A DNA stretch of 64,000 nucleotides from Thioclava nitratireducens. GTDB lineage: Bacteria > Pseudomonadota > Alphaproteobacteria > Rhodobacterales > Rhodobacteraceae. A program made the position numbers and the translations under genes. Positions 39,139-47,634 of this stretch are shown here, piece after piece (the stretch's first letter is position 1; the number at the start of each line of letters is the position of its first letter). The stretch lies in contig NZ_CP019437.1 of the NCBI RefSeq assembly GCF_001940525.2, positions 2,777,501 to 2,841,500 on the forward strand, read 5' to 3'. The notes under the pieces are model-generated. The model had not been told where the DNA came from. It worked only from the letters and a program-made list of their open reading frames with translations, and ran no database searches.

Positions 39139-39906
39139 AAACGCAACGACCTTCGGCGTTTCGACTTTCCGGGTCCCACGGCATTTCGGGAAATTCGTGC
39201 AGCCAAGAAACACGTCACCGGTCTTCTTGCTACGGCGCTCGACCATCGCGGATCCGCATCGCGGGCACCCATCCGTCGAAGCCTGCGATACAATTCGAGC
39301 CGCTCTGACGTTCTTGATGTGCTGCTGCGTGGTCCGCAAACCCCGCTCGAACCGTCGGCCTTCCAGCGCCTGACAAAGCGCCTCAACCTCACTCTCCGTG
39401 AGTACTACTTGGCGGGGAGACTTCAGAAAGTTGAGCATCGAGTTCCGTCGCCAGTGAACGCTGGGAGGAAACTCAGTTTTCGGAACCGCTCCACCAACGA
39501 AGACGATAACCCCGTGAACCTTGCTGCCGTCTACACCAAGACAGTCTTCAATCGCTTTGATGTGCTTGTAGTTTTGCCGCAGCGGATTCTGAAACTTGGT
39601 CTTTTTCTTATAAAGAACCTGCGTCCAATGGGATTGCCTCTCCGCACCGAATATCCACCCGCTCATGTTCTTGGTCTCAATAACGAACACGCCGCTCCGC
39701 GATATGAGGACATGATCGATTTGTGTTGTCCCGTCCTTCACGGGCAGGGTCACATCATCGAAGAGATGCATGCCCCCTTCTTCAGCGAGCTTCTCGAGCC
39801 CTTTGCTCACGTAAACCTCTCCGATGAACCCCTTGAAGCGTGGGGATTTTACGATCGCGACGAAGAGGAGGAGGAGAAGCACAACAGGGAAAAACAATGC
39901 GTCCAT
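39124..39906 (-). CDS. NERD-domain membrane-anchored protein with topoisomerase-type zinc finger
   Basis: 260 residues. One N-terminal membrane helix (about 3-20, ALFFPVVLLLLLFVAIV), then a NERD (nuclease-related) domain with GFIGEVYVSKGL, TTQIDHVLISRSGVFVIETKNMSGW (D/E-x-K-like nuclease core) and a C-terminal CPRCGSAM...GCTNFPKC zinc ribbon of the topoisomerase I type. It is noticeably richer in A+T than its neighbours (roughly half GC by eye), which suggests horizontal transfer. NERD proteins are often found with DNA-processing or defence functions, but the role here is not known. Confidence 0.88.
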   Translation of the reverse strand: MDALFFPVVLLLLLFVAIVKSPRFKGFIGEVYVSKGLEKLAEEGGMHLFDDVTLPVKDGTTQIDHVLISRSGVFVIETKNMSGWIFGAERQSHWTQVLYKKKTKFQNPLRQNYKHIKAIEDCLGVDGSKVHGVIVFVGGAVPKTEFPPSVHWRRNSMLNFLKSPRQVVLTESEVEALCQALEGRRFERGLRTTQQHIKNVRAARIVSQASTDGCPRCGSAMVERRSKKTGDVFLGCTNFPKCRGTRKVETPKVVAFSRQQ

Positions 39907-39982
39907 AATTTCGGTCTCGAAATATCAAAGTGATTTTCCGATCATGCGCCGAAACCAGTCAAAACGATGGCGATACCGCGAA

Positions 39983-40012
39983 TAAAAAAGCGCTGCCGAA
40001 GCAGCGCTTTTC
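39983..40012 (-). terminator. Bidirectional terminator at the end of phaZ
   Basis: AAAAAAGCGCTGC-CGAA-GCAGCGCTTTT: a perfect 7-bp GC stem with flanking A and T runs. On the minus strand it follows the phaZ stop by about 25 bp; on the plus strand nothing needs it. Confidence 0.9.
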
Positions 40013-40035
40013 CAAAACTCTCGCATGGAGCGAGA

Positions 40036-41346
40036 TCACCCCGCCTCGGCCGTCTTCACCTTCTTTTTCCGGATCGGGGTGACCGTCGCGGGCTTCCCCT
40101 TCCCGGGCGCCGGGTTGTCGGCGTTCTCGTCGATGAAATCGAGCACGAGCGGGCGGATGTTGTTGCGCCAGTGCGAGCCTGCGAAGATGCCGTAATGGCC
40201 TGCGCCTGGCTCGAGGTGCTGTTGCTTCATCGAATCCGGCACGCCGGAGCAAAGGCCGAGCGCGGCGACGCATTGGCCGGGAGCAGAGATGTCGTCCTTC
40301 TCGCCCTCAACGGTCTTCACCGCGACCTTGGTGATCTTCGAGATATCGACCATCTTGCCGCCGACCTCGAAGCGGTTCTTGGCGATCTCGAGGCCCTTGA
40401 AGATACGCTCAACCGTCGAGAGGTAGAACTCGGCAGTCATGTCCATCACGGCAAGGTATTCGTCGTAGAAGCGGTAATGCTTGTCGTGCTCCGATCCTTC
40501 GCCAGAGGCCTCTTTCCAGATCTTGTCCTGGAAGGCCTGCGCGTGCTTGTCCATGTTCATCGAGATGAAGGAGGCGAGCTGCATCAGGCCCGGATAGACC
40601 AGACGGCCCGCGCCCTTGTATTTGAAGCCCACACGCTGAATCACCATCTGCTCGAGCTGGCCCATCGTGACGCGACGGCCGAAATCGGTCACTTCGGTGG
40701 CGGCGGCGTCGGGATCGATCGGCCCGCCGATCAGGGTCAGCGTGCGCGGCTGCGCGGCGGGATCCTCGGCGGCGAGATAGGCGGTCGCGGCCAGCGCGAG
40801 CGGCGCCGGCTGACACACCGCGATCACGTTGGTATCAGGACCCATCTCTTTCATGAAATCGACAAGGTAGAGTGTATAGTCCTCGATATCGAACTTGCCT
40901 TCGGAGACGGGGATATCGCGCGCATTATGCCAATCGGTCACCCAGACATCGGCGTCGGGCAGCAGCGAGGCCACGGTGGAGCGCAGCAGCGTCGCGTAAT
41001 GGCCCGACATCGGCGCCACCAGAAGGATGCGCCGCTCCATCGGCTCGCGGCCGTGGACGTTGAAATGCACGAGGCTGCCGAAGGGCTTGTTGAGCACCGT
41101 TTCGACCTCGACGAGGTGATCGCGCCCGTCCTCGGCGGCGATCGAATGGATGCCCCAATCGGGCTTGATCACCATCCGCGCGAAAGAGCGTTCCGTCACC
41201 CGGCCCCAGGCCGACATGATCTTGAACATCGGATGCGGGGCGAGGCCCCAGACCGGGTAGGACGCCATGGCGCGCGCCGAGGCGCCCATCCACTCGTTCG
41301 TGTTCCTGAAGGTTTCCATCAGGTCGTAGGACATGATCGTTTTCAT
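40036..41346 (-). CDS. phaZ: Intracellular poly(3-hydroxybutyrate) depolymerase
   Basis: 436 residues from the ATG at 41346, preceded by GAGGAG. The N-terminus MSYDLMETFRNTNEWM is typical of intracellular PhaZ. The catalytic elbow is AVCQPAPLAL with C178 as nucleophile; VAPMSGHYATLLRSTVASLLPDADV and a C-terminal AGHYGIFAGSHWRNNI carry the other catalytic residues. It hydrolyses the storage polymer granule from inside the cell. It is divergent from phaC over a 110-bp shared regulatory region. Confidence 0.95.
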   Translation of the reverse strand: MKTIMSYDLMETFRNTNEWMGASARAMASYPVWGLAPHPMFKIMSAWGRVTERSFARMVIKPDWGIHSIAAEDGRDHLVEVETVLNKPFGSLVHFNVHGREPMERRILLVAPMSGHYATLLRSTVASLLPDADVWVTDWHNARDIPVSEGKFDIEDYTLYLVDFMKEMGPDTNVIAVCQPAPLALAATAYLAAEDPAAQPRTLTLIGGPIDPDAAATEVTDFGRRVTMGQLEQMVIQRVGFKYKGAGRLVYPGLMQLASFISMNMDKHAQAFQDKIWKEASGEGSEHDKHYRFYDEYLAVMDMTAEFYLSTVERIFKGLEIAKNRFEVGGKMVDISKITKVAVKTVEGEKDDISAPGQCVAALGLCSGVPDSMKQQHLEPGAGHYGIFAGSHWRNNIRPLVLDFIDENADNPAPGKGKPATVTPIRKKKVKTAEAG

Positions 41347-41396
41347 ATGCAACTCCTCGGGGCCGGCCACGCGCACACTCGGCAACGGAAACGCCG

Positions 41397-41424
41397 CTTT
41401 ACCCCAAGACTGCGGCGATATTAT
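41397..41424 (+). promoter_or_regulatory. Candidate phaC promoter with PhaR-like half-site
   Basis: CTTTAC (41397-41402) and TATTAT (41419-41424) with a 16-bp spacer. CTGCGGCG (41410-41417) within the spacer repeats the left half of the phaP operator exactly. Confidence 0.45.
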
Positions 41425-41456
41425 GCTGGTTCAGAGGATAGGGAGGATTATCGTTC

Positions 41457-43250
41457 ATGACAACCGAGGAGACGGACAAAATTGCTGCATCGCAGAAGAT
41501 GCAGGAGAACCTCGCCCGCATCGAGGAACTGACAGAGCGGATGGTCGATGCGATCGCTCAGAAGCGCCCCGTGAATCCCGCCCTCGAAGGCCCCGGCGCC
41601 GATCTCTATTTCTCCTCCTCCGCGGCCATGATGAACGAATGGCTGGAGAAACCGTCAAAGATCCTCGAAGCCCAGGTGAATTACTGGGGTCAGGCGATGA
41701 AGCATTACCTCGAAGCGCAGGAGGCGCTCGCCAAGGGCGCGTTCCGCCCGCCCGAGGACACGGGCCCTTCCGACCCGCGTTTTGCCAACCCGCTCTGGGA
41801 CAGCCATCCCTATTTCAACTATATTAAACAGCAATATCAGATCGCGGCGCAGGGCGTGCGCGAGACGGTCGACAAGCTCGAAGACCTGGATCCGGTGGAC
41901 CGTCAGCGGCTCCAGTATTTCTCGCGCCAGATCATCGACCTGATGGCGCCGACCAACTTCCTCGCGACCAACCCTGATGCGCTGGAAAAGGCGATCGAGA
42001 CCGAGGGCGAGAGCCTCGTGAAAGGGCTCGAGAACCTCGTGCGCGACATCGAGGCGAACCGCGGCGACCTGCTCGTGACGCTGGCCGACAAGGACGCCTT
42101 CACCGTGGGCGAGAATATCGGCACCGCCGAGGGTTCGGTGATCTACCGCAACCGTCTGTTCGAGCTGATCCAGTATACGCCGACCACCGAGAAGGTACAC
42201 AAGACGCCGCTTCTGATCTTTCCGCCCTGGATCAACCGCTTCTACATCATGGACCTGAAGCCGCAGAACTCGCTGATCCGCTGGATCGTCGATCAGGGCT
42301 TCACCCTCTTCGTGGTCAGCTGGAAGAACCCCGACAAGAGCTATGCCGATGTCGGCATGGACGACTACGTGCAGGAGGGCTACCTCACCGCGATCGACGA
42401 GGTGAAGAAGATCACCGGCGAGAAGAAGGTCAACGCGGTCGGCTATTGCATCGCGGGTACCACGCTGTCGCTGACGCTGGGCCTGCTGAACAAGCGCAAG
42501 GACAAGTCGATCAACTCGGCCACCTTCTTCACCACGCTCACCGATTTCTCGGATCAGGGCGAGTTCGCGGTCTTCCTGCAGGACGATTTCGTCGACGGGA
42601 TCGAGCGGCAGTGCAAGGCCGACGGCGTGCTCGACAGCTATTTCATGTCGCGCACCTTCTCCTACCTGCGCTCGAACGACCTGATCTATCGGCCTGCGAT
42701 CCGCAGCTACATGATGGGGGAATCCCCGCCTGCTTTCGATCTGCTGTTTTGGAACGGCGACTCGACGAACCTGCCGGGCAAGATGGCGGTCGAATATCTT
42801 CGCGGCCTTTGCCAGAAGGACCGCTTCGCGCGCGAAGGCTTCGAGGTGCTGGGCGAGACGGTCAAGGTCTCCGACGTCAACGTGCCGCTGATGGCGATCG
42901 CCTGCGAGACCGATCATATCGCGCCCTGGGTCGCGTCCTTCAACGGGGTCGCGAAGATGGGTTCGAAGGACAAGAGCTTCATCCTGTCACAATCGGGCCA
43001 CATCGCCGGAATCGTCAATCCGCCCAGCAAGAAGAAATACGGCCACTACACCTCCGAGGCGCCGGTCGCGAATCCCAACGAGTGGAAAGCGCAAGCCGAG
43101 TTTCACGAGGGAAGCTGGTGGCCGCGCTGGGGTGAATGGCTGGCCAAGAAGTCCGGTGCGATGGTGCCCGCACGCCAGCCCGGCGATGCCGATCACCCGA
43201 TTTTGGCAGACGCGCCCGGCACTTACGTCAAAGAGATGGTAAAGATATAA
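41457..43250 (+). CDS. phaC: Class I poly(3-hydroxyalkanoate) synthase
   Basis: 597 residues, typical class I length. The lipase-like box is VGYCIAGTTLS with catalytic C331; the catalytic Asp and His lie in the downstream segments (ACETDHIAPW and SQSGHIAGIVNPP). It polymerises 3-hydroxyacyl-CoA (mainly 3-hydroxybutyryl-CoA) into PHA granules. GGGAGGA precedes the ATG. It is divergent from phaZ and followed, after a separate promoter, by phaP and phaR. phaA and phaB are not in the window. Confidence 0.97.
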   Translation: MTTEETDKIAASQKMQENLARIEELTERMVDAIAQKRPVNPALEGPGADLYFSSSAAMMNEWLEKPSKILEAQVNYWGQAMKHYLEAQEALAKGAFRPPEDTGPSDPRFANPLWDSHPYFNYIKQQYQIAAQGVRETVDKLEDLDPVDRQRLQYFSRQIIDLMAPTNFLATNPDALEKAIETEGESLVKGLENLVRDIEANRGDLLVTLADKDAFTVGENIGTAEGSVIYRNRLFELIQYTPTTEKVHKTPLLIFPPWINRFYIMDLKPQNSLIRWIVDQGFTLFVVSWKNPDKSYADVGMDDYVQEGYLTAIDEVKKITGEKKVNAVGYCIAGTTLSLTLGLLNKRKDKSINSATFFTTLTDFSDQGEFAVFLQDDFVDGIERQCKADGVLDSYFMSRTFSYLRSNDLIYRPAIRSYMMGESPPAFDLLFWNGDSTNLPGKMAVEYLRGLCQKDRFAREGFEVLGETVKVSDVNVPLMAIACETDHIAPWVASFNGVAKMGSKDKSFILSQSGHIAGIVNPPSKKKYGHYTSEAPVANPNEWKAQAEFHEGSWWPRWGEWLAKKSGAMVPARQPGDADHPILADAPGTYVKEMVKI

Positions 43251-43275
43251 CCTTCCCGCTTGGGTTGTGAATTTT

Positions 43276-43326
43276 CTGCGGCGCAGCAATTCTTCTCTTG
43301 AAATGCTGCGCCGCAGCATGTATATA
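43276..43326 (+). promoter_or_regulatory. phaP promoter with two PhaR-type operators
   Basis: Two CTGC-N3-GCAG palindromes: 43276-43286 and 43306-43316, start-to-start distance 30 bp. TTGAAA (43298-43303), 17-bp spacer and TATATA (43321-43326) form a strong promoter, and the second operator lies inside the spacer. PhaR of Rhodobacter/Paracoccus is known to bind CTGC-N3/4-GCAG sites, so this is a repressible phaP promoter. Confidence 0.85.
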
Positions 43327-43393
43327 CGTTGCGTAACCCAAAGGGCCCCGCCAACGTTCCAGACCACGGGCCCCAACCCAACGGAGCACTCAC

Positions 43394-43843
43394 ATGGCCA
43401 AGACCCAAGACTACACCAAGATCATGCAGGACATGATGGCGTCCTTCCCCGTCGACACCTCGAAATTCCAGGATGCGTTCAAATCGCAAGCTGCCCTCGG
43501 CGAGAAGATGTCGAAAGTGGCGCTTGAAGCTGCCGGCAAGTCGACCGAAATCTCGACCAAATGGACCAAGGGCACCCTCGACAAGATGGGCGACCTGACC
43601 AAGACCAAGGAAGAGCCCGCCGATTACGCCAAGGCGATGAGCGACTTCGCGTCGGCTTCCGCCGAGATGGCGGCCGAGAACATGGCTGCCTTCGCTGAAA
43701 TCGCGAAAAAGGTTCAGATGGACACCGTCGAGCTGATGATGGCCGCTGGCAAGGACATGTCGGAAGAAGCGTCCGCCACCGTCAAGAAGGCGACCGCCGA
43801 CATGACCGCTGCGTCGAAGAAAGCCGCAACGGCTGCGAAATAA
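43394..43843 (+). CDS. phaP: Phasin (PHA-granule coat protein)
   Basis: 149 residues, almost wholly alpha-helical, with a Phe/Met-rich N-terminal segment (YTKIMQDMMASFPVDTSKF) and an Ala/Lys-rich C-terminus (ATVKKATADMTAASKKAAT), as in alphaproteobacterial phasins. It covers the surface of PHA granules and controls their size. It has its own repressible promoter upstream and an intrinsic terminator downstream, so it can be induced independently of phaC. Confidence 0.93.
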   Translation: MAKTQDYTKIMQDMMASFPVDTSKFQDAFKSQAALGEKMSKVALEAAGKSTEISTKWTKGTLDKMGDLTKTKEEPADYAKAMSDFASASAEMAAENMAAFAEIAKKVQMDTVELMMAAGKDMSEEASATVKKATADMTAASKKAATAAK

Positions 43844-43894
43844 GACCTCAACGCGGGCACCGGCCTCCTCCTCCCAGCCGGCCCTGCGTATCTC

Positions 43895-43925
43895 GGGCGC
43901 GCCTTCGCGGCGCGCCCTTTTTCTT
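43895..43925 (+). terminator. Terminator of phaP
   Basis: GGGCGCGCC (43895-43903) with GGCGCGCCC (43909-43917), TTCGC loop, then TTTTTCTTTT: a strong intrinsic terminator. Confidence 0.92.
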
Positions 43926-43937
43926 TTATTGATTTTG

Positions 43938-43963
43938 GCAGCGCGGCGTCTCACAATCGCTGC
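43938..43963 (+). promoter_or_regulatory. Possible autoregulatory site before phaR
   Basis: GCAGCG (43938-43943) and CGCTGC (43958-43963) form an inverted repeat 31 bp upstream of phaR. It is an everted form of the CTGC/GCAG half-sites, so PhaR binding here is only suggested. Confidence 0.35.
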
Positions 43964-43993
43964 ACACGCATAATCCGGGGAGGATCGCATCAC

Positions 43994-44542
43994 ATGGCCG
44001 CAGACGAAAAGCCCTTGCTGATCAAGCGTTACGCCAGCCGCCGTCTCTATAATACCGAGACCAGCGATTACGTGACGCTCGAAGACATCGCGAAATTCAT
44101 CCGCGAGGGGCGCGAGGTGCAGATCGTCGATCTGAAATCGGGCGACGACCTGACACGGCAATATCTGCTGCAGATCGTGGCCGAGCACGAGAGCCGCGGC
44201 GAGAACGTTCTGCCCGTCGATGTTCTGACCGATCTGGTGCGCTCCTATACCGGCGCCGCGCAATCGGTGGTGCCGCAATTCCTCGCCGCGTCTTTCGAGA
44301 TGCTGCGCGAGGGGCACTCACAGATGCTCGAGAACATGAACAAGATGCCGAATCCGATGAGCTCGATGCCGGGTTTCGAGGCGCTGCAGGCGCAGCAACA
44401 GGCCTTCTTGCAGAACATGATGGCGGGCTGGGGAACCGCCGGCTCGTCCGGCCCCGCGCCGGACGGTGGCGACGATCGCGGCGAGCTGGACGCGATCAAG
44501 AAACAGCTCGCCGATCTGCAGAGCAAGCTCAACAAGATGTAA
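43994..44542 (+). CDS. phaR: PHA synthesis repressor PhaR
   Basis: 182 residues. The N-terminal domain KPLLIKRYASRRLYNTETSDYVTLEDIAKFI (8-38) is the PHB/PHA accumulation regulator DNA-binding domain, followed by a central region with VPQFLAASFEMLREGHSQM and a C-terminal coiled coil (ELDAIKKQLADLQSKLNKM). PhaR binds PHA granules and, when free, represses phaP and itself. Its targets are the CTGC-N3-GCAG sites found at the phaP promoter in this window. Confidence 0.95.
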   Translation: MAADEKPLLIKRYASRRLYNTETSDYVTLEDIAKFIREGREVQIVDLKSGDDLTRQYLLQIVAEHESRGENVLPVDVLTDLVRSYTGAAQSVVPQFLAASFEMLREGHSQMLENMNKMPNPMSSMPGFEALQAQQQAFLQNMMAGWGTAGSSGPAPDGGDDRGELDAIKKQLADLQSKLNKM

Positions 44543-44546
44543 GGAG

Positions 44547-44569
44547 AGGCGCCCGAGAGGCGCCTTTTT
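44547..44569 (+). terminator. Terminator of phaR
   Basis: AGGCGCC (44547-44553), CGAGA loop, GGCGCCT (44559-44565), then TTTT: a compact intrinsic terminator, four bases past the stop codon. Confidence 0.9.
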
Positions 44570-44582
44570 CCTATCCGGCGCA

Positions 44583-44646
44583 AGGGGCGCTGCCCCCTCG
44601 GCGCGTCGCGCCTCACCCCCGGGATATTTTCGCCAACACGAAGGGG
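44583..44646 (+). repeat. GC-rich palindromic intergenic repeat, copy E1
   Basis: GGGGCGCTGCCCC, GGCGCGTCGCGCC, CCCGGGATATTT, then CCAACACGAAGGGG. It starts 14 bp after the phaR terminator and faces copy E2. Confidence 0.85.
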
Positions 44647-44660
44647 CAGCCGCCTCTGGT

Positions 44661-44718
44661 CCTCGCCTTGGTCGCAATATCCCCGGGGCTCGCAGGGCGG
44701 GGTCAGACCCCCCTGCGG
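44661..44718 (-). repeat. GC-rich palindromic intergenic repeat, copy E2
   Basis: On the minus strand: GCAGGGGGGTCTGACCCC with a GCAGGG/CCCTGC outer pair, CCCCGGGGATATTGCG, then ACCAAGGCGAGG. With E1 it makes a tail-to-tail inverted pair upstream of thrS. Confidence 0.75.
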
Positions 44719-44833
44719 CGTCTCCCCCACCCCCTCCCCATTGACAGCCGCGCCCTGCCCGCGCAAAAGGCTCTGGAACCATATATCCCGCAACCGGGCG
44801 TTCCGTGGGCGCCAAACCGACGAGGAGGACGAC

Positions 44834-46783
44834 ATGTCCCAGATCTCCCTCACCTTTCCCGATGGCAATTCGCGCGACTACGACGCAGGCGTGACGCCGG
44901 CCGAAGTGGCCGCCTCCATCGCACCTTCGCTGGCGAAGAAAGCGATCTCCGCACAGGTCAATGGCGCGCATTGGGATCTGCAATGGCCGATCCAGGAAGA
45001 CGCGCAGATCGCCATCAACACGATGCAGGATGACGGCCCCGCGCTGGAGCTGATCCGCCACGACCTCGCCCATATCATGGCCCGCGCCGTGCAGGAGCTC
45101 TATCCCGGTGTGAAGGTCACGATCGGCCCGGTCCGCGACAATGGCTGGTTCTACGATTTCGACCGCGAAGAGCCCTTCACCCCCGAAGACCTCGGCGCGA
45201 TCGAAAAGAAGATGCGCGAGATCATCAACGCGCGCGACGCCATCAAGACCGAGGTCTGGAGCCGCAAACACGCGATCGACCATTATCTGGCGACGAACGA
45301 GCCCTACAAGGTCGAACTGATCAACCGGATTCCGCAAGGCGAGGACATCCGGATGTATTGGCACGGCAACTGGCAGGATCTCTGCCGTGGTCCGCACCTG
45401 CAGCATACGGGTCAGGTCCCGGCGGATGCATTCAAGCTGACCCATGTGGCCGGCGCCTATTGGCTGGGTGACTCGAGCCGCCCGATGCTGCAGCGCATCT
45501 ACGGCGTGGCCTTCAAGACCAAGAAGGACCTAAACGCCTGGGTCACGATGATGGAGGAGGCCGCCAAGCGCGACCACCGCAAGCTCGGTCGCGAGATGGA
45601 CCTGTTCCACATGCAGGAAGAGGCACCGGGCCAGATCTTCTGGCACCCGAACGGCTGGACGATCTACACCGCGCTGCAGGACTATATGCGCCGCAAGCAG
45701 CGCGATGACGGCTATGTCGAGGTGAACACGCCGCAGGTGGTGAACCGCAGGCTCTGGGAAGCCTCGGGCCACTGGGAGAATTATCAGGAGAACATGTTCA
45801 TCGTCGAAGTCGACGAGGATCATGCACGTGAAAAGACGGTCAACGCGCTCAAGCCGATGAACTGCCCCTGCCACGTCCAGATTTTCAATCAGGGCGTCAA
45901 ATCCTATCGCGACCTGCCGCTGCGCATGGCCGAGTTCGGCTCCTGCGCGCGCTACGAACCTTCGGGCGCGCTGCACGGCATCATGCGCGTGCGCGGTTTC
46001 ACGCAGGATGACGCACATATTTTCTGCACCGAAGATCAGATCGAGGCGGAAACCGAGAAATTCATCAAGTTCCTCTCGGGGATCTACGACGATCTCGGCT
46101 TCACCGACTGGCGCATCAAGCTGTCGACGCGCCCCGAAAAGCGCATCGGCAGCGATGAGAGCTGGGATTACACCGAAGCCGCGCTCGGCAACGCCTGTAA
46201 GGCCGCCGGTTACGACTACGAGATATTCGAAGGCGAAGGCGCCTTCTACGGTCCGAAACTGGAATTCGTGCTGACCGACGCGATCGGGCGCGACTGGCAA
46301 TGCGGCACGCTGCAGGTCGACACCAACCTGCCCGAGCGGCTGGATGCGGAATTCGTGGGCTCGGATGGCGAGCGCCACCGCCCCGTGATGCTTCACCGCG
46401 CGGTGCTGGGCTCGTTCGAGCGTTTCATCGGCATGCTGATCGAGAACTTCGCCGGCAAGATGCCGCTCTGGCTCGCGCCGCGTCAGGTGGTCGTCGCGTC
46501 GATCGTATCCGACGCCGACGATTACGTGCTGGAAGTGACCTCGAAGCTGCGCGCCGCCGGTATCCGCGCCGAGGCCGACACCCGCAACGAGAAGATCAAC
46601 TACAAGGTCCGCGAGCACTCGCTCGGCAAGGTTCCCTATATCTTCGCGATCGGGATGAAAGAGGTCGAGGAGCGCACGGTTTCGGTCCGCAAGCTCGGCG
46701 ATACCCGCACCTCCACGGTGGCGATCGACGAGATCGTGGCACAGCTGATCACCGAATCGACGCCGCCCGATTTGCGCGAATAA
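44834..46783 (+). CDS. thrS: Threonyl-tRNA synthetase
   Basis: 649 residues from the ATG at 44834 (GAGGAGGACGAC before it). Order: TGS domain (1-60), SAD editing domain with [17 protein letters not shown], class II core with the zinc ligands ([11 protein letters not shown]ys, later His residues), RFGEC-equivalent [15 protein letters not shown], and a C-terminal anticodon-binding domain ([16 protein letters not shown]...). It charges tRNA-Thr with threonine and edits Ser-tRNA-Thr. It has its own leader with the E repeats. Confidence 0.98.
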   Translation: MSQISLTFPDGNSRDYDAGVTPAEVAASIAPSLAKKAISAQVNGAHWDLQWPIQEDAQIAINTMQDDGPALELIRHDLAHIMARAVQELYPGVKVTIGPVRDNGWFYDFDREEPFTPEDLGAIEKKMREIINARDAIKTEVWSRKHAIDHYLATNEPYKVELINRIPQGEDIRMYWHGNWQDLCRGPHLQHTGQVPADAFKLTHVAGAYWLGDSSRPMLQRIYGVAFKTKKDLNAWVTMMEEAAKRDHRKLGREMDLFHMQEEAPGQIFWHPNGWTIYTALQDYMRRKQRDDGYVEVNTPQVVNRRLWEASGHWENYQENMFIVEVDEDHAREKTVNALKPMNCPCHVQIFNQGVKSYRDLPLRMAEFGSCARYEPSGALHGIMRVRGFTQDDAHIFCTEDQIEAETEKFIKFLSGIYDDLGFTDWRIKLSTRPEKRIGSDESWDYTEAALGNACKAAGYDYEIFEGEGAFYGPKLEFVLTDAIGRDWQCGTLQVDTNLPERLDAEFVGSDGERHRPVMLHRAVLGSFERFIGMLIENFAGKMPLWLAPRQVVVASIVSDADDYVLEVTSKLRAAGIRAEADTRNEKINYKVREHSLGKVPYIFAIGMKEVEERTVSVRKLGDTRTSTVAIDEIVAQLITESTPPDLRE

Positions 46784-46812
46784 TCGCCAATTCAACGGCC
46801 TATCTCGAATTT

Positions 46813-46843
46813 TCACAGACCTGTGAGGGGCTTACGCCCCTCA
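46813..46843 (+). other. Two overlapping hairpins between thrS and the cold-shock gene
   Basis: TCACAG-AC-CTGTGA (46813-46826) and TGAGGGGC-TTAC-GCCCCTCA (46824-46843) share TGA, so they cannot both form. The second is the likely thrS terminator (no strong U-run); the first may be an alternative structure or a DNA operator. Confidence 0.45.
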
Positions 46844-47011
46844 TGGAATGTCATTGCATTTTCGCAATTCTCGGAGAGACTTGAATACGCGTGTGTTACA
46901 GACTTTCCTACCGCCTCGCTTCTGAAAAAGGCAGCCGGAAGACCCGAAAGAGACTGGCTGCACGGCCCGGACGCAATATCGCGCCGGGAGACTACGAAGG
47001 AGAAGACGGTA

Positions 47012-47218
47012 ATGGCCACTGGCACCGTGAAATGGTTCAATTCCACCAAGGGTTATGGCTTCATCGCGCCTGACGAAGGCGGCAAGGACGTGTTCGTGCA
47101 CATCTCTGCTGTCGAACGTGCGGGTCTCAAGGGGCTCGATGACAATCAGAAGATCCAATATGAGCTGCAGTCGGGTCGCGACGGCCGCTCCTCGGCATCG
47201 GATCTGGTCCTGCTCTGA
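47012..47218 (+). CDS. Cold-shock domain protein (CspA family)
   Basis: 68 residues from the ATG at 47012 (GAAGGAG before it). It is a single OB-fold with RNP1 KGYGFIAP and RNP2 VFVHISAVE, and ends in ASDLVLL. It binds single-stranded RNA/DNA and prevents inhibitory mRNA structure. The leader of about 170 nt after the thrS hairpin is long, as is usual for cold-shock mRNAs. A strong terminator follows. Confidence 0.96.
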   Translation: MATGTVKWFNSTKGYGFIAPDEGGKDVFVHISAVERAGLKGLDDNQKIQYELQSGRDGRSSASDLVLL

Positions 47219-47245
47219 TCGGGCGATCGGACGGCAAGGATTTGG

Positions 47246-47282
47246 AACGGCGCGCATCACGGGGTGCGCGCCGTTTTTCTTT
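47246..47282 (+). terminator. Terminator of the cold-shock gene
   Basis: AACGGCGCGCA (47246-47256) pairs with TGCGCGCCGTT (47265-47275), followed by TTTCTTTTG. It may also act for the convergent gene at 47311. Confidence 0.9.
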
Positions 47283-47310
47283 TGTCAACGTTAAGCGCGC
47301 AAGGGCGCCG

Positions 47311-47634
47311 TCAGAGCCATTCGGCCTGTGTGGCCTTCGCCCAGCCCAGCGTCAGCTTGTCGCCCTCGCGGATCACCGGGCGCTTCATCAGCGCGGGATG
47401 TTCGCCCAGCAGAACGGCGACAGGCTTTTCGCGCTCACTCTCGGGCAGATTGCGCCACGTCGTCGATGCACGGTTGACGATCTTGTCGCCGAACGCGCTT
47501 TCGAATTCTGCGACCTCAGCCGCCGTCAAAGGCTCTGCCCGCACATCGCGGAACTCCACGTCGCGCCCGGCCGCTTCCAAGGCCTTGCGCGCCTTGCGCA
47601 CCGTGTCGCAGGTCGAAATCCCATAAACGATCAT
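47311..47634 (-). CDS. ArsC/Spx-family (YffB-like) reductase
   Basis: 107 residues of the thioredoxin-like ArsC fold: MIVYGISTCDTVRKARKAL carries a single Cys at the family active-site position, followed by DVRAEPLTAAEV and RPVIREGDKLTLGW. It lacks the CxxC pair, so it resembles YffB/Spx-like members rather than a proven arsenate reductase. It overlaps lolD by 4 bp and is thus the last gene of the proS-lol cluster. Function unproven. Confidence 0.85.
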   Translation of the reverse strand: MIVYGISTCDTVRKARKALEAAGRDVEFRDVRAEPLTAAEVAEFESAFGDKIVNRASTTWRNLPESEREKPVAVLLGEHPALMKRPVIREGDKLTLGWAKATQAEWL

